DNA of 19,259 nt from Nitrosomonadales bacterium (GTDB taxonomy: Bacteria; Pseudomonadota; Gammaproteobacteria; Burkholderiales; Nitrosomonadaceae): contig SPBV01000011.1 of NCBI GenBank assembly GCA_004525885.1, positions 1 through 19,259 on the forward strand. The letters run 5' to 3'. A program made the translations under genes and the position numbers. Positions within the stretch are counted from its first letter, which is position 1. Each line of letters starts with the position of its first letter. The notes under the pieces were generated by a model. The model was not told the origin of the DNA and made no database searches. It saw nothing but the letters and a program-made list of their open reading frames with translations. Shown here piece after piece: positions 1 to 6,455 of this stretch.

Positions 1-329
1 TTACGTATATGTACTAACGCTTCCTCAGTATGCTTGGTGGCAACATCAGCATGGCCCATTTTGGCATGTTCAATCGCCTCGTTTAGATGTTTGACACCCT
101 CTGTCATATGAACATGTGCATCAGCGTGATCTTTTTCCGCTTTTTTAGCGTGCTTGAGTGCCTCTGTAGCATGCTGGAGTAGCACCTCTGCATGACCGTC
201 TTCCCCATGAGCCTTAGCCATCGCAGCATGTTCAATTGCATGTGCTGTATGATGTCCGCCGGCATTAGCCTGAGCACTTATAAAAAGTGCAAAAATACCA
301 ATTGCAAAAGTAGAAAATATAGATTTCAT
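1..329 (-). CDS. smbP: SmbP-type small metal-binding protein (3' end cut by window)
   Basis: Translating the minus strand from the ATG at 329-327 gives 109 complete codons that run off the left edge, so the C-terminal few residues are missing. Residues 1-23 are a Sec signal peptide (Lys at position 2, hydrophobic core, cleavage after Ala-Asn-Ala). The visible mature part holds 16 histidines in about 86 residues, spaced along Ala-rich helical segments, with a repeated G-H-A-[DE]-V-x3-H-x2-E-A-L-x-H unit seen twice. This matches SmbP of Nitrosomonas europaea, a periplasmic four-helix protein that binds several copper or other divalent ions. A strong Shine-Dalgarno AAGGAGA (343-337) lies 7 bases upstream and fixes the start. 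The role in metal buffering is inferred from the family. It is transcribed away from the efflux operon at 1085, so no shared operon is implied. The TTA at 1-3 is not in frame and is not its stop. Confidence 0.88.
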   Translation of the reverse strand, partial: MKSIFSTFAIGIFALFISAQANAGGHHTAHAIEHAAMAKAHGEDGHAEVLLQHATEALKHAKKAEKDHADAHVHMTEGVKHLNEAIEHAKMGHADVATKHTEEALVHIR

Positions 330-460
330 AATGTTATCTCCTTGACAGTAATTTATTATCACTCTTGATACTTTTTAACATTTAATACGACCCACTAATA
401 TGGATATTTATACATTTTCTATTATTTCAAGGCGAAAATGAACTATTTAGATGACTAAGG

Positions 461-480
461 GGTGCGAAATTTGTCGTACC
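461..480. repeat. Dyad upstream of smbP
   Basis: GGTGCGA at 461-467 and TCGTACC at 474-480 pair over seven positions with one G-T mismatch around a six-base AATTTG centre. It sits just downstream of a possible minus-strand extended -10 (486-494), so it would overlap or follow the smbP transcription start. It could be an operator or a 5'-UTR hairpin. There is no T-tract, so it is not a terminator. Function is unknown. Confidence 0.3.
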
Positions 481-648
481 GCTCGAATATAGCATAATCT
501 CAAGCACTTTAAAAAATACATTCTAAATATGCAGAAGTTTTAATCTTATTACTTTCTTACCATAGAATTTTACGCGCGGCAATCTGAAACCTCCCAATAG
601 TCCCATCTGTATCTTGTATTCCCACTTTAAAGTTTACAGGGAATGTAT

Positions 649-756
649 ATGAACTGGATTCGCTACATTTTGCTTATGTTTTTACTGAGCATTTATATGT
701 CTCCATATGTAGTTACGCAGACTGCAACCATAAAAAAACCATCAACAAAACTCTAA
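649..756 (+). CDS. Possible small hydrophobic protein, 35 aa
   Basis: An ORF of 35 codons starts at ATG 649 and ends with TAA 754-756. AGGGA at 638-642 lies six bases before this ATG, a good spacing; an in-frame ATG at 643 sits directly on that site and is less likely. The product has a hydrophobic stretch over about residues 4-22 (Ile, Leu, Met, Phe, Tyr) followed by a polar tail containing Lys-Lys and ending Thr-Lys-Leu. That is the shape of a single-pass small membrane protein or of a secretion signal left from a decayed gene. I do not recognise a family. It lies on the same strand as the efflux operon but about 330 bases upstream, with a terminator-like hairpin in between. Confidence 0.3.
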   Translation: MNWIRYILLMFLLSIYMSPYVVTQTATIKKPSTKL

Positions 757-785
757 ATCAAGGAAACCTAAAGGGCATTAGCAGT

Positions 786-794
786 TGGTATAAT
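786..794 (+). promoter_or_regulatory. Possible extended -10 promoter upstream of efflux operon
   Basis: TGG followed by a perfect TATAAT (789-794) forms an extended -10 element. No good -35 is present at the expected distance. Transcription would begin near 801, giving a leader of about 280 bases before the adaptor start at 1085, or a short RNA of roughly 230 bases if it stops at the hairpin at 998-1034. In AT-rich DNA a single TATAAT can occur by chance, so confidence is limited. Confidence 0.35.
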
Positions 795-997
795 TTATGA
801 TATAAGTTTGCTAAAGTTAAGAATCAGAAATTCTATTAGAAATTGCATAATAAATCTAAATTACCGAAAGATAGCTAATGATAGATATTTGTAATGCAAT
901 CCCTCTATACAGACTCGTTTTCCCCTGTTTATGCGCTAGCCATTATTTCCATAATGAATGCTAGAATATATACTGGTAACCTACATATATCGCCCCT

Positions 998-1034
998 CAT
1001 GGATACTTGATTAATATCCATGTTTTTTTCTTTT
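998..1034 (+). terminator. Rho-independent terminator or attenuator before the efflux operon
   Basis: CATGGATA (998-1005) and TATCCATG (1015-1022) are a perfect eight-base inverted repeat around a nine-base loop. Seven T (1023-1029), a C and four more T (1031-1034) follow at once. This is the layout of an intrinsic terminator on the plus strand, although the stem is only moderately GC-rich. It lies 50 bases before the adaptor gene and no established plus-strand gene lies upstream, so it either ends a short transcript or acts as an attenuator in the operon leader. Confidence 0.5.
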
Positions 1035-1084
1035 AATCCTACCGAAATTTCCAATTTGGAATTAGACGCAAGTAAAACGTATTG

Positions 1085-2347
1085 ATGGACACCTTTTCCC
1101 AAACGGAAACCACTACACCTACAAGACGAAATACATGGATCATAATGTTTTTCATTTTAGTTATTGTGTTGATTACCATTGTCTGGACCTGGCATAACCG
1201 AAATAAAGTGGCCGATGCGGGATCTACAGAATTAAATAAAATCCAGATTGTAAGTACTATAGTTGAGCAGAATGACGTGCCAATTAAACTTACAGCTAAT
1301 GGTACAGTTACTGCACAGCAAACGGTCGATATTCGCCCACAAATTAGCGCTATTATTAAAGCCGTACATATTAAGGAAGGACAATTCGTTCGTAAGGGCG
1401 ACAAACTGTTCACGCTTGATGCACGCACCGAGAGTGCTAATCTCAGTAAAGCTGAAGCACAGCTTGCTAAAGCTAACGCAGATTTAGCAAATGCAGTACG
1501 TAACCTTGAGCGCCAACAAAAACTATTCCAGCAAAAATTTATTTCACAAGCTGCTTTGGATATAGCCCAGAATCAGGTTGATAGCTTGAAAGGCCAGTTT
1601 GATTTTGATCGGGCTGCCGTACAAGCAAATCGCGTGATGCATGGCTTTACTGAAATTACTGCGCCTATTTCGGGGCGTACTGGAGCCATTCCAGTACATC
1701 CTGGTAGTTTGGTTCAACCAAACGCCGCTATCCCTGGTAGCCTGACACAGCCACGTAGCGCTATCTTAGTAAGTATCACAAAGATTGATCCAATTAATGT
1801 CACCTTCACATTAGCAGAACGCCATCTTTTGACACTGCAACACGCTCTTGCTAAAGGTGATATACCTGTCAGTGCGAAACTAGATCTAACTGAAAAACCA
1901 TTACTGGAGGGACGATTAATATTTGTAGACAATACAGTAGATACGGACAGTGGAAGTATTCAGCTTAAAGCAGAGTTTCCAAATGTAAATAAACACCTCT
2001 GGCCAGGAATGTTTGTAACAATAATGCTAGCGCCAGAAATAATTATCGACGCCCTCACAGTTCCTATACAAGCTGTGCAAACTGGACCCGAAAATAAATT
2101 TCTTTATGTTATTGGTAAAGATAATAAGGTGGAATCCCAGATAATCAGTGTGCGTTTAGTTCAAGATGGACTTGCGGTAATAGAAGGCGCCGTGCGGGGC
2201 GCACGGATTGTTGTGGAAGGCGCCCAGAATCTCAGGCCAGGTAGCATTGTGGTAGAAACACAAACACCCGGCAGTGAGGCTAGACCTGGTAATAGTGTGC
2301 ATGGACTTACGGATAAACTCACCTCTGTCAGAACGGCAGGGCAGTAG
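1085..2347 (+). CDS. RND efflux periplasmic adaptor (MdtA-like, HlyD/MFP family)
   Basis: A 420-residue membrane fusion protein that would link an inner-membrane RND pump to an outer-membrane channel. Residues 18-36 are a hydrophobic N-terminal anchor with no lipobox. Residues 82-112 form the first half of the lipoyl-like domain (Ile-Arg-Pro...Gly-Gln-Phe-Val-Arg-Lys-Gly-Asp-Lys-Leu), 115-185 an Ala/Gln/Leu-rich alpha-hairpin, and 192-200 the second lipoyl half (TAPISGRTG); a beta-barrel and membrane-proximal domain follow. The closest match I recognise is MdtA. A TTG codon at 1082 directly precedes the ATG at 1085; I chose the ATG, and no strong Shine-Dalgarno is visible for either. An 11-residue tandem duplication lies at residues 206-227. 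The RND permease starts eight bases after the stop, so the two are one operon. Confidence 0.9.
   Translation: MDTFSQTETTTPTRRNTWIIMFFILVIVLITIVWTWHNRNKVADAGSTELNKIQIVSTIVEQNDVPIKLTANGTVTAQQTVDIRPQISAIIKAVHIKEGQFVRKGDKLFTLDARTESANLSKAEAQLAKANADLANAVRNLERQQKLFQQKFISQAALDIAQNQVDSLKGQFDFDRAAVQANRVMHGFTEITAPISGRTGAIPVHPGSLVQPNAAIPGSLTQPRSAILVSITKIDPINVTFTLAERHLLTLQHALAKGDIPVSAKLDLTEKPLLEGRLIFVDNTVDTDSGSIQLKAEFPNVNKHLWPGMFVTIMLAPEIIIDALTVPIQAVQTGPENKFLYVIGKDNKVESQIISVRLVQDGLAVIEGAVRGARIVVEGAQNLRPGSIVVETQTPGSEARPGNSVHGLTDKLTSVRTAGQ
1700..1765 (+). repeat. 33-bp in-frame tandem duplication in the adaptor gene
   Basis: Positions 1700-1732 and 1733-1765 encode two consecutive 11-residue copies, PGSLVQPNAAI and PGSLTQPRSAI, which agree at eight of eleven positions. 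Relatives such as MdtA have a single segment here, between the second lipoyl half and the first beta-barrel strand. The extra copy lengthens that loop without breaking the frame. Confidence 0.75.
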
Positions 2348-2354
2348 ATAAGTA

Positions 2355-5300
2355 ATGAACCTCTCAGAGTTATGTATTCGCCGTCCGGTTATGACGGCGC
2401 TGCTATCAGCCTCCGCCGTAATAGCTGGCATTATTGCTTATAGTGACTTACCTATTGCTGCTCTACCGAGCTACGATTCCCCCACCATTTCGGTTAGTGC
2501 ATCACTTCCTGGTGCTAGTCCTGAGATCATGGCTTCGTCAATAGCCACTCAACTTGAGCGGCAATTCTCTACTATCTCAGGACTTTCAGTAATCAGCTCT
2601 ACAAGTACATTGGGTAGCACTTCAGTCACGTTAGAGTTTGATCAAAATCGTGATATTGACGGTGCCTCCATTGATGTACAAGCAGCATTGCTACGCGCAC
2701 AGCGTGCACTACCGGTCGAAATGACCACACCACCTTCCTACCGTAAGATCAACCCGGCTGAAGCAAATATTCTGTACCTTTCCCTATCATCGCCCTCGAT
2801 GTCTCTTTCAAGTTTGAATGATTTTGCTGAGGATCTTATTTCTCCTACACTATCCACACTTCCTGGCGTAGCACAAGTAGAAATTTATGGACAGAAAAAA
2901 TATGCGGTACGTATACGTATAAATCCTGATGCACTTGCTGCACGTAAATTAGCTATCGATGACATTGCTACAGCTCTGAGCGGTGCTAATCCAAACTCTC
3001 CAATCGGCACACTAGATGGACCACGTCAATCTCTCACCATTCAAGCAAATCGCCAGCTTAATAACGCAGCATCTTTTGCAAACTTAGTGGTCGCTATTTC
3101 TCCAAGTGGCAATCCAGTGCTCCTCTCTGATATAGATACTGTCGAAGACAGTGTGGAATCTGTTAAAACTGCCAGCTGGACCAATGGCGAACGATCTATC
3201 ACGCTTTCTGTAAGACGCCAGCCAGGAACCAATACTGTCGCTACGGTAGATTCCATTAAATCAGTACTGCCAGGTCTCATTGCTCAAATGCCGTCATCAG
3301 TTCAACTTAAATTGACTAGTGACCGCTCTACCTCCATTCGAGGCTCTATCCACGATGCACAATTTACGTTGGTGATCACCATCGCTCTAGTCTTGTTAAT
3401 AATTTTCTTATTCCTGCGTAAAGTTTCAATTACCTTCATTCCAGCATTATCTCTGCCAATCTCGTTGCTAGGTGCAGTAGCATTAATGCAGGTTTTTGGC
3501 TACAGCTTAGATAATATTTCACTACTCGCTATCACCCTCGCTGTTGGTTTGGTAGTAGATGACTCTATTGTAGTACTCGAGAACATCGTGCGACATATTG
3601 AAAAAGGGGTGCCACCATTACAAGCCGCATTACAAGGATCCAAGGAAGTAAGCTTTACTATCATCTCAATTTCACTCTCACTAGTTGCAGTATTCATCCC
3701 TATTTTCTTTATGCCTGGTGTGATTGGATTACTGTTCCATGAATTCGCCGTAGTAGTCGGGGTTGCAGTCTTAATGTCGGCAGTAGTATCGCTAACTCTA
3801 ATCCCAATGATGGCCAGTCGCTATCTTACTCAGCATGAAACCAAAGGACACAGTATAAATTTGACCGAATGGTTCGCGCGTGGATTTAACAGAATGTTAT
3901 CCTCATATGAATATGCGCTCGACTGGGGATTGTGCCATAGACAGGTAATTCTGGGTATTGCAATCGGCACCTTTGTTGCAACTGGTGCTCTATTTATCCT
4001 CCTACCCAAGGGGTTTTTCCCTAACGAAGATATCGGCCAAGCACTAATATCAGTAGAAACTGTTGAAGATATTTCCTTCCCTGCTATGACTAAGCTACTA
4101 CAACAGACTAGCAAAATAATCCGCGCCAATCCAGCTGTTAAGACCCTTGTTGTTTACGCCAATGACAGCTACAGCGCACGCCTGTATATGACTCTCAAAC
4201 CACACAGCGAGCGTCTGTCTATGGATAAAGTGCTGGAGGATTTACGTAGTACAGTACATGTTATCCCAGGTATTAAAGTTTATTTTAACCCTATCCAGAA
4301 TCTTAGGTTAGGTGGTCGCATCAGCAAAAGTCGCTATCAGTATGTCTTACGCAGTGTGCATGCAGAAAATTTACATATAGCAGCTATTGGGCTTATGTCA
4401 CTCATGCGAAAAGAGGCTGTTTTTCGTGATGTAACCAGTGATGCGCAGTTTAAAGGTCTACAAGTACGTCTGAATATCAATCGTGATAAAGCTAATCTAT
4501 TAGGCGTACAGATTGCAGATATCCGTTCAGCACTTTATACCGCTTTTGGTGAGCGTCAGGTATCAACAATTTACACATCAAGCAACAACTATCAAGTAAT
4601 TATGCAAGTTGCAGATGAATATCGTGTCGACGAAAGAGATCTGGGCAAAATACATGTTCGAAGTAAGAATAATTTGATAGTTCCGCTTTCAAGCGTTGCC
4701 TCAGTCGAACGCGAAATTGGACCAGTCTCTATCAACCATGCTGGGCAATTAGAAGCTCAAACAATTTCTTTTAACCTTGCCCCTGGCGCCTCGTTAGGCG
4801 ATGCTACTAAATATATAGATAAATTCAAAAATGATCTTAATATACCGACAGGTATACTGACAAATTATGCTGGAGATGCGGCAGCATTCCAATCTTCACA
4901 GACCAGCCAAGTAGTACTAATCGTGGCTGCACTTCTAGTAATCTATGTCTTACTTGGTGTGTTATATGAAAGTTATATCCACCCGATTACAATTCTTTCT
5001 GGGCTACCGTCAGCAGCAGTTGGTGCATTAGCAATGTTGTGGTTATTTAATATGGAACTTTCAATAATTGCTATGATTGGTGTCTTGATGCTAATCGGCA
5101 TAGTCAAGAAAAATGCCATCATGATGATCGACTTTGCTCTTGATGCCCAGCGTAACAACAATATGGAACCGTATGAGGCAATCCGAACTGCCTGTTTGTT
5201 ACGCTTTAGGCCGATCATGATGACTACATTGGCTGCACTAATGGGTGCGATGCCAATTGCTTTAGGTTTGGGTGCTGGTGCTGAGCTACGACAGCCACTA

Positions 5301-5411
5301 GGACTTGCCGTAGTTGGGGGACTTCTTTTCTCACAGATAATTACACTTTTTATCACGCCAGTAATCTATCTTTATCTAGACCGATTCTCTGGCAATGGAC
5401 CTATTAAATAG
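2355..5411 (+). CDS. RND multidrug efflux permease, MdtB/MdtC-like (HAE-1 family)
   Basis: A 1018-residue inner-membrane proton-driven transporter of the AcrB superfamily. The N-terminus (LCIRRPVMTALL), a run of transmembrane segments after about residue 335, the paired aspartates D402-D403 in GLVVDDSIVVLEN (TM4), K919 in IVKKNAIMMIDFALD (TM10) and the following LLRFRPIMMTT with its arginine give the complete proton-relay set. The stretches RLGGRISKSRYQYVL, ERQVSTIY and AELRQPLG are typical of MdtB and MdtC rather than of AcrB or the CzcA metal pumps. E. coli pairs two such permeases, MdtB and MdtC; only one is present here, so it probably works as a homotrimer. The ATG at 2355 follows the adaptor stop by seven bases. 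No TolC-type gene lies downstream, so the channel must be encoded elsewhere. Substrates cannot be read from the sequence. Confidence 0.93.
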   Translation: MNLSELCIRRPVMTALLSASAVIAGIIAYSDLPIAALPSYDSPTISVSASLPGASPEIMASSIATQLERQFSTISGLSVISSTSTLGSTSVTLEFDQNRDIDGASIDVQAALLRAQRALPVEMTTPPSYRKINPAEANILYLSLSSPSMSLSSLNDFAEDLISPTLSTLPGVAQVEIYGQKKYAVRIRINPDALAARKLAIDDIATALSGANPNSPIGTLDGPRQSLTIQANRQLNNAASFANLVVAISPSGNPVLLSDIDTVEDSVESVKTASWTNGERSITLSVRRQPGTNTVATVDSIKSVLPGLIAQMPSSVQLKLTSDRSTSIRGSIHDAQFTLVITIALVLLIIFLFLRKVSITFIPALSLPISLLGAVALMQVFGYSLDNISLLAITLAVGLVVDDSIVVLENIVRHIEKGVPPLQAALQGSKEVSFTIISISLSLVAVFIPIFFMPGVIGLLFHEFAVVVGVAVLMSAVVSLTLIPMMASRYLTQHETKGHSINLTEWFARGFNRMLSSYEYALDWGLCHRQVILGIAIGTFVATGALFILLPKGFFPNEDIGQALISVETVEDISFPAMTKLLQQTSKIIRANPAVKTLVVYANDSYSARLYMTLKPHSERLSMDKVLEDLRSTVHVIPGIKVYFNPIQNLRLGGRISKSRYQYVLRSVHAENLHIAAIGLMSLMRKEAVFRDVTSDAQFKGLQVRLNINRDKANLLGVQIADIRSALYTAFGERQVSTIYTSSNNYQVIMQVADEYRVDERDLGKIHVRSKNNLIVPLSSVASVEREIGPVSINHAGQLEAQTISFNLAPGASLGDATKYIDKFKNDLNIPTGILTNYAGDAAAFQSSQTSQVVLIVAALLVIYVLLGVLYESYIHPITILSGLPSAAVGALAMLWLFNMELSIIAMIGVLMLIGIVKKNAIMMIDFALDAQRNNNMEPYEAIRTACLLRFRPIMMTTLAALMGAMPIALGLGAGAELRQPLGLAVVGGLLFSQIITLFITPVIYLYLDRFSGNGPIK

Positions 5412-5510
5412 GGATATTCCAAGAAATAATTCCTAACAAAATTAATAATTACGCTCTCATATGAATACTGCCACGAATTCTTTTTCCCAATAAATCTCTA
5501 CCATACCCAA

Positions 5511-6341
5511 TCATCTGAATAAATTAATAACCCCATCCAAACCAACATGGTCGATTGTATATGTGGCATTTTCCCGAACGATTGGCTTAGCGTGATAGGC
5601 TATACTCACCCCTGCCTCTGCAAACATTTGCAGGTCATTAGCACCATCACCGATAGCAATTAAATGTTCTCTCTTAAAATCTAGTTCGTTGCAAACACCT
5701 TTTAACATTCTGGCTTTTCCCTGAGCGCCTATGATTTCCCCCACCAATCTGCCAGTAAGCTTGCCATTTAAGATCTCGAGCGTATTGGCAGCAGCATAGT
5801 CTAGTCCTAACCTTTCTTTTAATTTATCAGTGAAAAAGGTAAATCCACCTGAAATAAGCATCGTTTTGATACCAGCAATTTTCATCTGTTTCAACATCTT
5901 TTCAGCACCAGGATTTAACCTCAACCTTTCGTCGTAGACTCTCTGTAAGACACTCTGATCCAAACCTCGAAGAAGTGCCACGCGGAGTTTAAGGCCTTCA
6001 GAGAAATTAATCTCACCACACATTGCTTTTACAGTAATTTCTGCTACTTGTTTCTTGATACCATGCATATCAGCAATCTCATCTATAGACTCGATACCAA
6101 CAAGCGTGGAATCCATATCCATTGCTACCAGACTAAAACTAGCAAGTTTTACTGTTCGACTCACAAAAGCGAAATCAAGTTTCGCGTCCAGGCAGTACGG
6201 TGGTATACATTCCTGCTGACTAGCCCCAACTAGTCTAAATGCATTTTTAGAAATGCGCTCTATCTGGCTCGCACTCGAGAATTTTGCAAGCTCCCTTAGG
6301 TCACTAGTCTCAATCTCAATTCCCTGAATAATTAGGTCCAT
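5511..6341 (-). CDS. serB: Phosphoserine phosphatase SerB
   Basis: A 276-residue cytoplasmic HAD-superfamily phosphatase that catalyses the last step of serine synthesis, removing phosphate from L-phosphoserine. HAD motif I is DMDSTLVG with nucleophile D75 and acid/base D77. Motif II is the Ser-Gly-Gly in LISGGFTFF, and motif III/IV is GDGANDLQM around D232 and D236, which bind magnesium. The first 70 or so residues are a short N-terminal extension like that of other proteobacterial SerB proteins. A good Shine-Dalgarno (AAGGGA, 6355-6350) lies eight bases before the ATG. It follows mfd on the same strand after 114 bases and converges on the RND gene. No clear terminator is visible between serB and the RND gene. 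Confidence 0.95.
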   Translation of the reverse strand: MDLIIQGIEIETSDLRELAKFSSASQIERISKNAFRLVGASQQECIPPYCLDAKLDFAFVSRTVKLASFSLVAMDMDSTLVGIESIDEIADMHGIKKQVAEITVKAMCGEINFSEGLKLRVALLRGLDQSVLQRVYDERLRLNPGAEKMLKQMKIAGIKTMLISGGFTFFTDKLKERLGLDYAAANTLEILNGKLTGRLVGEIIGAQGKARMLKGVCNELDFKREHLIAIGDGANDLQMFAEAGVSIAYHAKPIVRENATYTIDHVGLDGVINLFR

Positions 6342-6455
6342 ACCGCAGATCCCTTCAGAATTAACGTAATAATTTTAGTATATCTATTGGTATAACAAGC
6401 ATAATTTTATTATGGATTTTGGTCACACACTGAGCAATTCCTAAACACCATAAAT

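Larger units (their letters stand above)
330..1084. other. Long AT-rich intergenic region between smbP and the efflux operon
   Basis: About 750 bases without a conserved-looking gene. It separates two divergently transcribed units. What can be seen: the smbP ribosome-binding site; a dyad at 461-480; a possible extended -10 for smbP on the minus strand (TGC then TATATT, 494-486); a short hydrophobic ORF at 649-756; an extended -10 on the plus strand at 786-794; a bulged dyad at 936-964 (CTAGC + CATTAT against ATAATG + GCTAG); and a terminator-like hairpin at 998-1034. Stops are frequent in all frames outside the short ORF. Confidence 0.7.

Noticed and set aside
1..3. TTA at the left edge read as the smbP stop codon
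   Set aside because: It is out of frame with the ATG at 329; the frame is still open at base 1 and the known family is a few residues longer.
5412..5510. Bidirectional terminator between the RND gene and serB
   Set aside because: Only three- to four-base stems could be found and none is followed by a T-run.
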